NCBI GenBank assembly: GCA_019217005.1
Contig: JAHBNG010000042.1
Span: 1 to 64,000 of the forward strand
Direction: 5' to 3'
Length of the DNA stretch: 64,000 nucleotides
Source: Chloroflexi bacterium TSY
Lineage (GTDB): Bacteria > Chloroflexota > Anaerolineae > Caldilineales > Caldilineaceae
The position numbers and the translations under genes are program-made. The notes under the pieces were generated by a model. It searched no databases. It was not told where the DNA came from and was given only the letters and a program-made list of their open reading frames with translations. Below are positions 37,903-49,241 of the stretch, one piece after another; within the stretch, counting starts at the first letter, position 1; the number at the start of each line of letters is the position of its first letter.

Positions 37903-39398
37903 CTTTACTTTCTGGTAAAAGAAAAGAGATGAGGTGAGAAATGTGACAAAAAGCGGTTAGCAGTTCATCCTAAAGGTAGAGAACCCAAAAAGGAGGAAGG
38001 AATGCTAACCGCGCCAGAAATAACTATAGCAGTACTGATGAATGTATTGCAAGTAACGCCGATGGGAACAAACGTAAATGTAATGCGTCTGATGTGGGCA
38101 ATGCTGAATGGGTCGTTTCTGAAAAGTCGAGGAGCAATCCATAGCGCATTGAAAGAAAGCGGGTTTGAAGATGAGGAGCTCCGGCGAAGCTTTCGATATG
38201 GATCATGGGATATCACAAGTCTGCTGGGGTCGTGGCAAGAAGAAGTGGAGTGGAAAGGGGAATGGGAGGCAAAAAAGTTAGAAGGGTACCGAGTGAAAAG
38301 CATAGATATCACAGGGTTCTGGCGACCGAAGCTGCAAGGGAAAGTGAACCGACTCTATAACTCAACGGCTCGTCGGGCATTGCCCGCGCTCATCTTTGGA
38401 GTGATGATAAGCTCGGGGGAGATAGGCGGGAAGCGAGTGCCACTGCTCAAGGCAATCATGAGATGCACGGTTGGAACAAAGGAAAGTGAGTTTCGGAAAA
38501 AGCTGCTGAAAGAGACGAAGAAATCACTGGAGTCAGACGAAGTGGCGGTGGTCGATGCCGGGTTTACAATCAGAGAAATGCTAGAAAGCGGCATAGACCG
38601 ATTTGTCCTGCGGGAAGCGATTAACTGCACAGTGCGCCGCAATGAGTTCCCCAAACGCAAAGAAAAAGGCAGACCACCTGAATATGGTGATATTGTGCGT
38701 CCGCTCTCTCGCAGCTATAAGGGAAAGCGACTCGAGGCTACAACTCCGGACTCGTCTGGTCGCTTTCTCTATAGTGGTCGCCTGATTTGCTATCAAGCAT
38801 GGCACAATCTCGTCCCCAGAACAACCAAGGTGGATACAGCCAACCGTACCTACTCGATTTACGTCATTCAGGATCCGGCCTACAACACACCTTTGGTTTT
38901 GGCGACCGTTATGACTTTGCAGCCTGAAACCATTTATCTTGTCTACCTGGAACGCTGGCCTGTTGAACCTCCCCCCTTGGCTTCCAAGCAGATGATTGGC
39001 TTACATCGTCAATTTGTTCATGCCGATGAGGCTTGTTTCCGCTTACCTGAACTGGGGCTGCTGGCTGGCAATCTTCTTTCCCATTTAGCCGCTTCTCTTC
39101 CTCCCATACCGACTGGCTACTGGGCTCGAGAGCCTCAAGCCACTCCCGGCAGGCTGCGCCGTGTTCTCTCGAGTGCTCTTTTTCCAACTCCTGACCAACT
39201 CGACCCTGACTTTCGGAAAAAGGCCTCGGTTTCACACCATTTCCCTAAAGGCGTTCTCGCTCATCGCCGCCTCAATGCCGCTGCTTAAACTAGCCGAGCA
39301 CTATTTTTACATTTTATCCCGTTATTTTCAGGGTGGATTCTTTTTTCCGCCCCTTTCGGTTTGCCCTTTGTCACTCAAGCCTTTACCAGAAAGTAAAG
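37903..39398 (+). mobile_element. IS-B: central IS copy with hybrid flanks
   Basis: 1,496 bp with the same termini as IS-A. The left flank (GATATTA) equals that of IS-C and the right flank (TACAAAGATG) equals that of IS-A, so no target duplication exists. This is expected if IS-B was formed by recombination between IS-A and IS-C. Confidence 0.93.
38002..39288 (+). CDS. IS4-superfamily transposase, intact copy (IS-B)
   Basis: 428 residues, ribosome-binding site AAGGAGGAAGG. First Asp in SIDITGFWRP, second in VVDAGFTIRE, and the Y-(2)-R-(3)-E-(6)-K motif YLERWPVEPPPLASKQ. This is the only copy of the four in the window with an uninterrupted reading frame, so it could mobilise all of them in trans. 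Confidence 0.92.
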   Translation: MLTAPEITIAVLMNVLQVTPMGTNVNVMRLMWAMLNGSFLKSRGAIHSALKESGFEDEELRRSFRYGSWDITSLLGSWQEEVEWKGEWEAKKLEGYRVKSIDITGFWRPKLQGKVNRLYNSTARRALPALIFGVMISSGEIGGKRVPLLKAIMRCTVGTKESEFRKKLLKETKKSLESDEVAVVDAGFTIREMLESGIDRFVLREAINCTVRRNEFPKRKEKGRPPEYGDIVRPLSRSYKGKRLEATTPDSSGRFLYSGRLICYQAWHNLVPRTTKVDTANRTYSIYVIQDPAYNTPLVLATVMTLQPETIYLVYLERWPVEPPPLASKQMIGLHRQFVHADEACFRLPELGLLAGNLLSHLAASLPPIPTGYWAREPQATPGRLRRVLSSALFPTPDQLDPDFRKKASVSHHFPKGVLAHRRLNAAA

Positions 39399-39718
39399 TA
39401 CAAAGATGAGTTGCCAAAATGATAAAGACCCCAGTATAATCAACAAATCATATCCAAAGGAAGGCGATTCCAAGAAATTGATTATCCACCAATGGACAGG
39501 ATTTTCAGGATTACACTGCGGTTGGATGAAAACCGGAGTATAATCGAGATTGGAGACAAGAGATCAGAGATTTCAACGTTGACGGCCAATTTCCAATCTC
39601 GAGTCTCAAAATACCCGTTTTCATATTGATTTCTGTATAGAAAAGTAAAAACCTTGTCCATCTGCGGATCACTGAAAAAAATTGGATTGACCTGAGAATC
39701 CCCAGGAGGAACCAAAAA

Positions 39719-41038
39719 ATGAAACTGCCTACTCCGAAATGGTTTGTGATTTTTGCCATCACCGCGCTTATATTGACTGCCTGCCCTGCTGCCCCAGGCG
39801 ACGTACCTGCCTCATCATCGGGTGGCGATGCTACTGACGAAACTGTCTCGTTAGAGCTTTGGACCTTTGTCAACACCCACGCGCGTTGGTTTCAAGAACA
39901 AGCAGAGCGCTACAAAGAAGAAGTCAACCCAAATTTTGAGTTAGAAGTCGTCGAGATTGCTTACGGTGATATGCACGATCGTCTATTGATATCGCTCCAG
40001 TCCGGCGGTGCAGGCGCACCCGATCTGTCAGACATTGAGCAGGGGCGTTTTGGTGGCTTCTTACGGGGTGGTGGCGACCCTGGATTGGTGCCGCTCAATG
40101 ATCTATTGGCTGAGGGTGGATACAACGACCAGCTTGTGAGTGCGAGACAGGCTCTCTATAGTTATGAAGGTGTTACATATGGAGTTGAACATGCGCTGAC
40201 GCCAGTTGTACTCTACTATCGGGCCGATGTGTGGGAAGGGGCTGGTTTTGATCCGCAGACCTTTGCGACTTGGGATGACTTTGCCGAAGCGGCTGCAGCG
40301 CTTGTTGCCGATAATCCCGACGTAGTGCCGCTGCCTGTGCACGGTTCGCTCCATGAGTTGCTGTTGCGTCAGCGGGGTGCCGATTATTTCAACGCCGATG
40401 GCGAAGTGACCATCGATTCGGCGATTTCGATTGAGACAATGGATTGGATTATGGCCCAGGTCGACGCCGGAATCGCGGCGCAGATGCCGAGTGGTGATGC
40501 GGCTTGGGCTGCCTTTAAGGATGGCAGTCTGATTTCGATGGTTGGCGCAGATTGGTATGCTGGATTCTTCAAGGATAATGCACCAGAGTTAGAGGGGCTG
40601 TGGAAAGCTGCTCCACTTCCGGCCTGGGAAGAAGGCGGCATTCGCACCAGTGTTTGGGGCGGAACAGGGTTGACGGTGGTCAAGACCAGTCCCAATGTGG
40701 AAGCAGCTCTTGACTTCCTAGAGTTTGCCATGCTGTCGGTGGAAGGAAATGTGCGTCGTTTTGAGATGACCAATCTCTTCCCACCCTTTATTCCGGCCAT
40801 GGACAATGAGCGGCTTCATGCTGAGGACGCATATTTCTCCGGTCAGGATTTAGGCGCGGTCTTTGCTGATGTGGGGCCAGAGGCGCCGGCCCAATTCCAA
40901 AGTCCCTTCCGTTCGCAGCTCAATGATCTGCGCGGGACGGCCTTCCAAGATCTAATCGATGGCAACCGCACACCGGAGGAGGTCTTCACCGAGATTGCAG
41001 AAGCGGTTCGGGACGAAATGGCGCTAGAGAGCGAATAG
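39719..41038 (+). CDS. Carbohydrate ABC transporter substrate-binding lipoprotein (unit 2)
   Basis: 439 residues, same length as and no difference noticed from the unit 1 protein: lipobox LTAC, family-1 solute-binding fold. Both copies keep the upstream leader and ribosome-binding site, so dosage should be doubled if the duplication is real. Confidence 0.93.
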   Translation: MKLPTPKWFVIFAITALILTACPAAPGDVPASSSGGDATDETVSLELWTFVNTHARWFQEQAERYKEEVNPNFELEVVEIAYGDMHDRLLISLQSGGAGAPDLSDIEQGRFGGFLRGGGDPGLVPLNDLLAEGGYNDQLVSARQALYSYEGVTYGVEHALTPVVLYYRADVWEGAGFDPQTFATWDDFAEAAAALVADNPDVVPLPVHGSLHELLLRQRGADYFNADGEVTIDSAISIETMDWIMAQVDAGIAAQMPSGDAAWAAFKDGSLISMVGADWYAGFFKDNAPELEGLWKAAPLPAWEEGGIRTSVWGGTGLTVVKTSPNVEAALDFLEFAMLSVEGNVRRFEMTNLFPPFIPAMDNERLHAEDAYFSGQDLGAVFADVGPEAPAQFQSPFRSQLNDLRGTAFQDLIDGNRTPEEVFTEIAEAVRDEMALESE

Positions 41039-41040
41039 GA

Positions 41041-41931
41041 ATGCATAGTCGCGGCCGTAAACTTGCGCCATACTTATTTATCAGCCCCTTCTTTATCGGC
41101 TATGCCATCTTTTTCCTGATGCCGATTGTGCAATCGTTGCGATTGAGTTTTTATCGACAACGGGGAATCGGTGCCGTGCCGCGTTTTGAGGGGCTTGATA
41201 ACTATATTCGACTTTTCACCAAAGATGAGCTTTTCTTCAAGTCGCTTATCAATACCACCTATTACGCGCTGGGCAGCGTCTTTGTTATTGTTCCGCTCGC
41301 CTTGTTGTTGGGGCTGATTTTGCATCGGTCCCAGCTGCAATTTCGCGAATTCTTCCGTCTCTTCTTTTTTACGCCCAACATCACAGCCGGGGTGGTTGTG
41401 GGCATTATCTTTGGGCTGGTCTTTGAAGAAGAGTATGGGCTGTTCAATAACTTCCTGTTGGTGCCCTTGGGGATCGAACCAATTCGCTGGTTGCGCGATG
41501 CCGTCTGGGTGATGCCCGCGATCATTATTTTGGGAACATGGCGCTACACTGGCATTAATGCACTCTACTTTATGGTGGGTTTACAGAATATTCCGCCTGA
41601 GCTAACAGAGGCGGCACGGGTTGATGGCGCAACGCGTTGGCAAGTCTTTCGTCACATCACGCTCCCGATGCTCAGACCAGTTTTGGCCTTTGTTCTAACC
41701 TTTGCTATCATCGGTTCCTACAACCTGTTTGCCGAACCGGTTACGCTGCTGCGCAGCATGTCGGGAGGCCCCAATAATTCGGGCATGACGATGACAATGT
41801 ATCTGTACACGCGCGGATTTCGCGAACTGAAGATGGGCTATGCTTCGGCGATTGGGTACTCACTCGCCATTATTATCGTGATCCTGACCGTGATCCAGCT
41901 CTATTTTGTGCGGGCCTTTCGGGAGGATTGA
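41041..41931 (+). CDS. Sugar ABC transporter permease 1 (unit 2)
   Basis: 296 residues, same as the unit 1 copy: about six transmembrane helices and the EAA loop [14 protein letters not shown]. Starts 2 bp after the lipoprotein stop. Confidence 0.93.
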   Translation: MHSRGRKLAPYLFISPFFIGYAIFFLMPIVQSLRLSFYRQRGIGAVPRFEGLDNYIRLFTKDELFFKSLINTTYYALGSVFVIVPLALLLGLILHRSQLQFREFFRLFFFTPNITAGVVVGIIFGLVFEEEYGLFNNFLLVPLGIEPIRWLRDAVWVMPAIIILGTWRYTGINALYFMVGLQNIPPELTEAARVDGATRWQVFRHITLPMLRPVLAFVLTFAIIGSYNLFAEPVTLLRSMSGGPNNSGMTMTMYLYTRGFRELKMGYASAIGYSLAIIIVILTVIQLYFVRAFRED

Positions 41932-41932
41932 C

Positions 41933-42817
41933 GTGTCAGCTTCCACAACCTCTTTGACAGGGACGCAAGGTCGAAAATCTAGCCTCATCATGCGCAGGGT
42001 CGTTGAAAACGGCTTGCTTTATCTATTGCTCTTTGGCTTTGCCATCTTGGTGGGCATTCCCTTTCTCTACATGATCACAGGAGCGTTCAAAACCAATGGT
42101 GAGATTTTCAACTATCCAGTCACGATCTGGGTGCAGAACCCGACGCTCAACAATTATCAACGCCTCCTCAGCGGTGAGGAAGTCCCCTATCTCAGACAGA
42201 TGGGCAACAGCGCCATTATCGCTGTGTTTCAAACGTTGCTAACGTTGCTCATTGCCTCAATGGTTGGATGGGGCTTTGCCAAATATGAGTTCCGGGGTCG
42301 ACATTTCTTAACGATTTTTCTCTTGGCAACCTTCACCATTCCGTTTCAAGTCACGCTTGTGCCGCTCTTCCAGTTGATGGTCAATATCAATTTACTGGAT
42401 AGCTTTTTGGGCGTGATCTTGCCTAGCTCCCTCAGCGCTTTTGGCGCCTTTTTCATGCGACAGGCAATGGTCTCGATTCCTGGTGAGCTGCTTGATGCCG
42501 GTCGTATTGATGGCGCATCCGAGTGGGGGCTATTTTGGCGCGTTGGATTGCCTCTTTCCCAAGGCGCACTTTCTGTGCTGGCTGTGTTGGTTTTTCTTGG
42601 CGCCTGGAATGATTATCTTTGGCCCTTAATTGTCTTGCGCAGTCCCGAAAATTTTACTTATCCACTTGGATTGGCAACGCTAAATGGACTCTACAAAGTG
42701 GAGTATGGCATGATTCTCGGCGGCTCCTTCATCGCGACACTCCCTGTGATCCTCATCTTTGTGGCAGGGCGCAAGCAGTTGCTGGACAACCTGACCATTG
42801 GTGCAGTCAAAGGGTAA
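41933..42817 (+). CDS. Sugar ABC transporter permease 2 (unit 2)
   Basis: 294 residues from the GTG at 41933 with GGGAGG upstream; same as the unit 1 copy, EAA loop [14 protein letters not shown]. Confidence 0.92.
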   Translation: MSASTTSLTGTQGRKSSLIMRRVVENGLLYLLLFGFAILVGIPFLYMITGAFKTNGEIFNYPVTIWVQNPTLNNYQRLLSGEEVPYLRQMGNSAIIAVFQTLLTLLIASMVGWGFAKYEFRGRHFLTIFLLATFTIPFQVTLVPLFQLMVNINLLDSFLGVILPSSLSAFGAFFMRQAMVSIPGELLDAGRIDGASEWGLFWRVGLPLSQGALSVLAVLVFLGAWNDYLWPLIVLRSPENFTYPLGLATLNGLYKVEYGMILGGSFIATLPVILIFVAGRKQLLDNLTIGAVKG

Positions 42818-42915
42818 GGCTCATTTGATGTTCGCCATTTTGATTTGCTCATCAGACGAAATTGTGCAAACCTGAGATTCGATCTCTACTGGAAACGGGG
42901 TGTTGCACAATTTTC

Positions 42916-43089
42916 TTAGATGAGCTTTTCATTTTCTTTCAATTCTTTGGACAACCGGAATTCCTCATGTTTGCGTTGCCATCGACGCTGCGCTGACACC
43001 CAAAGCAAGGTGATCACCACGCCAACAACCCACCCCAAAAGAATTCGAATCTCAAACATCATGTCCGGTGCCAGTAGATCGTTATTCAT
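42916..43089 (-). CDS. Small membrane protein, 57 residues (unit 2)
   Basis: Second copy of the single-helix protein with GGAGAG before the ATG at 43089; no difference seen from unit 1. Confidence 0.65.
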   Translation of the reverse strand: MNNDLLAPDMMFEIRILLGWVVGVVITLLWVSAQRRWQRKHEEFRLSKELKENEKLI

Positions 43090-43110
43090 CTGACTCTCCT
43101 ATTTGGGCGT

Positions 43111-43181
43111 ATGCCACAAGATGTGTAAATGGACACCGCTCAGTAGAAAATCGGTTGCATTTACACACTTTGGGACACACT
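43111..43181. repeat. Palindromic intergenic repeat (unit 2)
   Basis: Copy of the palindrome at 33271-33341. Confidence 0.65.
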
Positions 43182-43269
43182 TCCCCTATTTTTTGCAGTA
43201 ATTATTTGCCTACATATCTATTCTCCCATATCTGGTCCCCATATATATGGGGTGTTATTATTTTGATCT

Positions 43270-43677
43270 CTACTCAGGGTTTTTGAGATCGCGAATGAAC
43301 AGACCCGTTATCTTCCACTCACGATCATACTGTCCAAGAAACCAAGTTACGATTTCATCTTCCCAAGTACGAAAGCGGTTGCGTCCCGTATCCTTCGTCA
43401 CAACGACAGCAGCCTTGCCGCGAATATCGACGTGTAAAACTTCAAATTGATTTTTATAAGGACCCGCTTCTTGTATAAATAACGCTGGCCACGCTTCTAA
43501 CTCGTTTCCAGCAAGAAATAGGTGTGCCTGCCAATCTGTTGGCTCGCCAGAATAATTTCCGTTGACCATGATAAATTGTTGTGCTAGAGTGGAGAGCAAC
43601 ATTTGAGGGGAATTTATGATGAAGCCATTGTGATACGCGGCAATGATTGTTTTGGGATCATCATTTTGAGTTGTCAT
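43270..43677 (-). CDS. NTF2-like protein (unit 2)
   Basis: 135 residues, same as the unit 1 copy; SnoaL/DUF4440-type alpha+beta cone predicted from pattern. Confidence 0.7.
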   Translation of the reverse strand: MTTQNDDPKTIIAAYHNGFIINSPQMLLSTLAQQFIMVNGNYSGEPTDWQAHLFLAGNELEAWPALFIQEAGPYKNQFEVLHVDIRGKAAVVVTKDTGRNRFRTWEDEIVTWFLGQYDREWKITGLFIRDLKNPE

Positions 43678-43723
43678 AGATCTGTTTCTCTATCGATATC
43701 AACTACTACTGGAGCAAAGATAA

Positions 43724-44110
43724 ATGTCTACATTCATTCAGAGCGAACGACCCGATTCGGAGGACGCCCTTCTACTGATTCAAGAATTAGAGGCAGTTCT
43801 CGCACCGCAGTATCCTGTAGAAAGCAGACACGGTTATAGCGTTGGTAAGCTGATTGATCAGAAAGTTGAATTTTTTTGTCCTTCGCCACAATGGTGAACG
43901 AGCGGGCTGTGCCGGTGTACAATTCTATGATGGGGGAGACAAGTTGAGGTATGGCGAAGTCAAACGAATGTATGTACGTACAGGGTTTCGTGGTCTCGGC
44001 TTCGCCAGATTGCTGCTGAAACATCTCGAAGAAACCGCCGCCGCTCGTGCCGTTCAGATATTGCGACTCGAGACAGGAATTTATCAGTTAGAAGCAATTA
44101 GGCTCTATGA
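43724..44110 (+). pseudogene. GNAT acetyltransferase, 5' part, frameshifted and IS-interrupted (unit 2)
   Basis: As unit 1, but one extra T in the T-run near 43871 shifts the frame before the acetyl-CoA loop; the rest (FFVLRHNGERAGCAGVQFYD...) continues in another frame. The IS1380-like element follows at 44111. Confidence 0.8.
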
Positions 44111-44168
44111 CCTTATTTTTGCGCAACGAGAGCGTGATTCTATTCGTTCATGCAACTAGAGGGGGTTT

Positions 44169-45599
44169 CTAATCGGCCTCTAGATAGGATTTCAAGCAAA
44201 TCAGAAGGTCACGAGAATAAGGATGTGAACTTAGCAGGTCAATCCGTGAAAGTGAGCCGTTCTGAAAAGAGAGAAAACCAGGTATTTGTAATAGATCTCG
44301 AACAATTCGTTTCTGCCGGAAAGGTTCAAATCTAGTATCCACGAGAGCTTGCTGATGGAAATGGCCTATCAAATTATGCGCCAAATCAGCCAAAAGGATA
44401 AGAGATTTTTTTGAGCTAGAAATAGGGTCTTGCGACGAGAAGCTAAGTGTAACCCCATTTTATCATTACGGAATTGTTCGATTTCAGCCGCACCTCGATT
44501 GTCATAATATGAAATGAAGTGACGCTTGGATGGCAATTTGATGGTCGAAATGTAGTAACTGACACAAATTTGGGGGTGGTTCAAAATTAGGTTTACACTT
44601 TTGATATATAGACAAAAATCTATATGAGACCGTTTTCTCTCTGAGAACCGGCGAAATCAGAGAATATAAACGTTCTTTCTGTTTCTAAAAGTGTAAACCT
44701 ATCTATCCAGCTAAAATGAACCACCCCCAAATTTGCTCGTTTTTCACTCTTTTTTTTGAGAAAAATGCGTACAGGGCGATTAAACTTGATAGGTGATGGA
44801 ATTTCAGCCAGAAAGACGTCACCGCAAGGATCCCATCGAGTCACCTGTTGCGCCCACAGATGGGCACGACGGTTGGAGTTGCCCTTCATCATAAATTGAT
44901 AGTTGCGGTTGAGCAGCCACCGAATATTTTCTTCACTACCTGCACCGCCATCGGTGCGCCAGACGACTCGCTCGCGTTTTTTCTCGTCTAACTCTAATGA
45001 ACTTTCCGTGGCAAGCACGGCTGGCTGAAACGATGGAGCTGTATGCTGACTCCTGGATAGAGGTCTGACCAAACCGTTTCATGGTATTTAACCGAACTTA
45101 CACGGACCAATTGGCGTCCCGTTGCGTTTTTTGCCGCTAAAATAGCCTTTTTGACTTTTCTGTGCCTTTTTGCCGCATGGTAATCCGGATAGGTCAAAGT
45201 CTAACCACAAGAACCCTCGCCAATCGTGGTTGTGTATTTGGCTTAGAGGCTTGCAGATTTCGCTGACCGCACTCTACCGATATTCATTAGAGTTAGGGCG
45301 TCTAATGTACGAGACATATTTGATTGCTCACTAAGCTGCTCCATCCCATAAATTTTCGCAAGGAGTCTTTCTGGTCTGACCTTTGTATTGAACTCAGTCA
45401 GCGTTGCGCAACCACATAATATGCTAACCAGCACCTGTTCCAACTTACTTGCTGGTGTATATTCATACGTTTTGACCGGTATTTCGATCTTCTTCAACGC
45501 AGTTAGCACTTTCTCTTGATGGTAGTGTGCCAGCAACGCAGCTAATGGTGCATACTGAGTATTGCTGATCTCGTTCGTTAGTCCGAATTCTATTGCCAT
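44169..45599 (-). pseudogene. IS1380-like transposase, broken (unit 2)
   Basis: Same fragments as unit 1 with further homopolymer differences (two extra T's near 44406, one extra near 44749, one C fewer near 45053, one T fewer near 45126) that rearrange its frames. Confidence 0.8.
44573..44727. mobile_element. 155-bp MITE (unit 2)
   Basis: Copy of the MITE at 34730, again flanked by CAAATTTG. Confidence 0.92.
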
Positions 45600-45688
45600 G
45601 AATGCCTCCTTGGATCGGGTATCTCTAATGAATTTCTTTGAGGCTATCCTTTTTTCGGCATTTTGACGAATTTGATCGAATAGAATCA

Positions 45689-45844
45689 GGGGTGGTTCAG
45701 AATTAGGTTTACACTTTTGATACATAGATAAAAATCTATATTGAGGTCATTTTCTGCCTGAGCATGGCTCAAAGTAGAAAATATAAACATCTTTTCTCTT
45801 TGCAAAAATGTAAACCTAATTGTCCGCCTAAAATGAACCACCCC
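45689..45844. mobile_element. 156-bp MITE, diverged copy (unit 2)
   Basis: Copy of the MITE at 35847, flanked by TAGAATCA. Confidence 0.9.
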
Positions 45845-45905
45845 TAGAATCAGGCTCTTATTGCGTCAACGAATAGAATTCCCTTCCCGTTGCGCAAAAA
45901 TAAGG

Positions 45906-46013
45906 TATGAGAAGAATGGATTCTATCGAATTGGTCCATTTGGTGAGTACCGAGACGACCCGCTGAGTCTTTACTTCGAGAAACGAATCGATACCGAGAT
46001 TGTCTCAAGTTAA
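45906..46013 (+). pseudogene. GNAT acetyltransferase, 3' part (unit 2)
   Basis: Copy of 36064-36171, ending with TAA at 46011-46013. Confidence 0.8.
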
Positions 46014-46023
46014 AGAAGCCTCT

Positions 46024-46867
46024 CTATAAACGATGCCACAAGATACCAAGATCGCTCATCACGCGGTGGACCATTTTCAAAATCGCATATGGCATCGTAA
46101 ACGCCGAGTGGAACATTAAATAAGCCTGGGCAGTGTTGGCTTTAGATCTGACTTGCACAAGATGATAGTGCTCATCATCACAGACAAATTTATCGCCTTC
46201 GCCTCCAAAGGGAATTCCCGGCTGCTGACTCAGTCTGGCGTGGACGGATTTCGCGGTTGCCTTATCCCAATCGGGAGTGGTTATGACCACATTCCCCACC
46301 GACCATTGCATCCGTACGTGCTCTCGAGCTTGAACCGTTTTGCTGTCGGTTGCAATGCCGTTCATTGCAGCGACAAATTCATCTCGCGATGAGGCCTGGA
46401 TGAAGCTATCGAGCATTGAATTCATGACCACGGCTGACCGTGCCCACAAAAATTGGCGGACGCCACTTTTGACGAGTGAGTAGAGTTTGTCCTCGGTTGC
46501 TTCTTGCTTGGTAAAGTAACCATTGATGTCGTATCGGTCAATAACGCTTCGTTCGGGAGCCAAGCCAGGTTGGCCGGTTCGGATAAAGAGCTGGGTGAGT
46601 TTGTTGTCCATCTCTTCGCGGATGTACTGACACAGTTCCAAGCCAGCGCTATCGCTCTCCATTACCACATCGATGAACCCTACCGCCACCCTCCATATCA
46701 TCTCTGGCTGGCTGTGCAAGAGTTCCAACGCTTGGGATTTACTCTCTGCCATGCGGAGTTTTAGGGGGGAGACCATACACTTCAAAATCTTGCATCGCTA
46801 ACTTAGAGATGTGTAACACATCAGGTTCGTCGTCGACTAAAAGTAGTTCCCATTCGTTAAAAAACAT
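46024..46867 (-). pseudogene. Receiver-domain protein, frameshifted (unit 2)
   Basis: Same as 36182-37024 except for an extra G in the G-run near 46763-46769, which separates the first ~25 codons (including the acidic pair of the receiver domain) from the rest. The remaining frame would start at an internal Met near 46785. Confidence 0.8.
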
Positions 46868-47633
46868 AATTGCACTTCTGATTGGAAATCAATTGTTGGT
46901 CCTTATAGACAAACCAAAGAGACATTGGACAAATGAAGAGGGAGCACGCCCCGTGCAACCGGACCGGCACGAGGCGTGCCTACTGCTCCATTGTCCGACG
47001 TTTAATTGTTTTGTCTATTAGATTCGGAATGATGTCTGGGGTTGTTATACCACATTCGGCTCATAAATGAGAATTATTCCGAGCGCGTCAATTAGCCTGC
47101 AGCCACGACCCAATCCCTGTATAGAATTTATGTGGCACAATCGAGATTTTGAAAAACACGATCCTTTTTGTATTGTCATGACTCTAAAGATTAGGGACTG
47201 TTGACACTTGTTTGTTCGCACAGGCGTTTCTTTTATAATGGTTACAGCATCATAGTCTCATTCGAGAGGCATTGCTAATAATCATATCATATGGCCCCGA
47301 GTACACAGATTAAATGTCAACAGAACCTAAGAAACAAAATTCGCTCATCTCTTAAATGTATGCAAATTACCAATTGCTGGTCAAGGAGTGTGTCCATTGC
47401 GCATATTTGTGGTAGATGAGCAAACAAAATTATACTTTGCTCTGTATGAAAACCGTAGTTTGGTCTCTCTGCTAGAGCTTTCGAAAACTACGGTTTTCAT
47501 CACAACCGCAGTATAGAATATGTACTTTAGGGTGCGTAGAACCATCCCTCAAAGCGTACACAAAACAACCGGATTTCCCAAAGAATGTTGTATTAGGTAT
47601 CATTTTGGCGGATGGTCAAACAGGAGAAACATT
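46868..47633. other. Intergenic region with palindromes (unit 2)
   Basis: Second copy of 37025-37790, including the 15-bp inverted repeat (about 47447-47499) and the candidate promoter (about 47212-47239). Confidence 0.6.
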
Positions 47634-47745
47634 ATGAATGCTGTCAGGGTTCAATACACGGTGAAAGAGGCGTACGTTGAAACCAATAAGGCCAATATCC
47701 AACGGGTCATGGCTGATCTCAAAGAGATTAACAATCCAGATATTA
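47634..47745 (+). pseudogene. Monooxygenase-like small gene, 5' part (native copy cut by IS-C)
   Basis: ATG at 47634 with AGGAG upstream. The frame reaches NNPDI, then IS-C. Removing IS-C and one TATTA repeat joins it in frame to KYSSFLLDDGKTFMHFVM at 49242. Confidence 0.85.
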
Positions 47746-49236
47746 CTTTACTTTCTGGTAAAAGAAAAGAGATGAGGTGAGAAATGTGACAAAAAGCGGT
47801 TAGCAGTTCATCCTAAAGGTAGAGAACCCAAAAAAGGAGGAAGGAATGCTAACCGCGCCAGAAATAACTATAGCAGTACTGATGAATGTATTGCAAGTAA
47901 CGCCGATGGGAACAAACGTAAATGTAATGCGTCTGATGTGGGCAATGCTGAATGGGTCGTTTCTGAAAAGTCGAGGAGCAATCCATAGCGCATTGAAAGA
48001 AAGCGGGTTTGAAGATGAGGAGCTCCGGCGAAGCTTTCGATATGGATCATGGGATATCACAAGTCTGCTGGGGTCGTGGCAAGAAGAAGTGGAGTGGAAA
48101 GGGGAATGGGAGGCAAAAAAGTTAGAAGGGTACCGAGTGAAAAGCATAGATATCACAGGGTTCTGGCGACCGAAGCTGCAAGGGAAAGTGAACCGACTCT
48201 ATAACTCAACGGCTCGTCGGGCATTGCCCGCGCTCATCTTTGGAGTGATGATAAGCTCGGGGGAGATAGGCGGGAAGCGAGTGCCACTGCTCAAGGCAAT
48301 CATGAGATGCACGGTTGGAACAAAGGAAAGTGAGTTTCGGAAAAAGCTGCTGAAAGAGACGAAGAAATCACTGGAGTCAGACGAAGTGGCGGTGGTCGAT
48401 GCCGGGTTTACAATCAGAGAAATGCTAGAAAGCGGCATAGACCGATTTGTCCTGCGGGAAGCGATTAACTGCACAGTGCGCCGCAATGAGTTCCCCAAAC
48501 GCAAAGAAAAAGGCAGACCACCTGAATATGGTGATATTGTGCGTCCGCTCTCTCGCAGCTATAAGGGAAAGCGACTCGAGGCTACAACTCCGGACTCGTC
48601 TGGTCGCTTTCTCTATAGTGGTCGCCTGATTTGCTATCAAGCATGGCACAATCTCGTCCCCAGAACAACCAAGGTGGATACAGCCAACCGTACCTACTCG
48701 ATTTACGTCATTCAGGATCCGGCCTACAACACACCTTTGGTTTTGGCGACCGTTATGACTTTGCAGCCTGAAACCATTTATCTTGTCTACCTGGAACGCT
48801 GGCCTGTTGAACATCCCCCCTTGGCTTCCAAGCAGATGATTGGCTTACATCGTCAATTTGTTCATGCCGATGAGGCTTGTTTCCGCTTACCTGAACTGGG
48901 GCTGCTGGCTGGCAATCTTCTTTCCCATTTAGCCGCTTCTCTTCCTCCCATACCGACTGGCTACTGGGCTCGAGAGCCTCACTCCCGGCAGGCTGCGCCG
49001 TGTTCTCTCGAGTGCTCTTTTTCCAACTCCTGACCAACTCGACCCTGACTTTCGGAAAAGGCCTCGGTTTCACACCATTTCCCTAAAGGCGTTCTCGCTC
49101 ATCGCCGCCTCAATGCCGCTGCTTAAACTAGCCGAGCACTATTTTTACATTTTATCCCGTTATTTTCAGGGTGGATTCTTTTTTCCGCCCCTTTCGGTTT
49201 GCCCTTTGTCACTCAAGCCTTTACCAGAAAGTAAAG
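47746..49236 (+). mobile_element. IS-C: IS4-superfamily element, third copy
   Basis: 1,491 bp, same termini. The 5-bp target duplication TATTA lies at 47741-47745 and 49237-49241, so this is an original insertion. Confidence 0.92.
47846..49033 (+). pseudogene. Transposase of IS-C (C-terminus frameshifted)
   Basis: Matches the intact copy up to about residue 385; a 5-bp deletion near 48980 (AGCCA missing) and one fewer A near 49057 alter and truncate the C-terminus. One substitution changes the Pro after the catalytic Glu to His (VEHPPLAS). The catalytic residues remain. Confidence 0.85.
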
Positions 49237-49241
49237 TATTA

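Larger units (their letters stand above)
44111..45905 (-). mobile_element. IS1380-like element carrying two MITEs (unit 2)
   Basis: Copy of 34270-36063 with the same TATGA duplications (44106-44110 and 45906-45910) and the same two nested MITEs. Confidence 0.88.
39399..47745. repeat. Cargo unit 2 of the tandem duplication (~8.35 kb)
   Basis: Copy of 29559-37902 offset by 9,840-9,843 bp. It differs from unit 1 by a few homopolymer lengths, several of which break genes intact in unit 1 (GNAT 5' part, receiver protein). Flanked by IS-B and IS-C. Confidence 0.95.

Noticed and set aside
27942..49241. Composite transposon with a mobile cargo as a whole
   Set aside because: IS-A and IS-C each have their own target duplications with different sequences, so they inserted separately; the outer ends do not share a common duplication.
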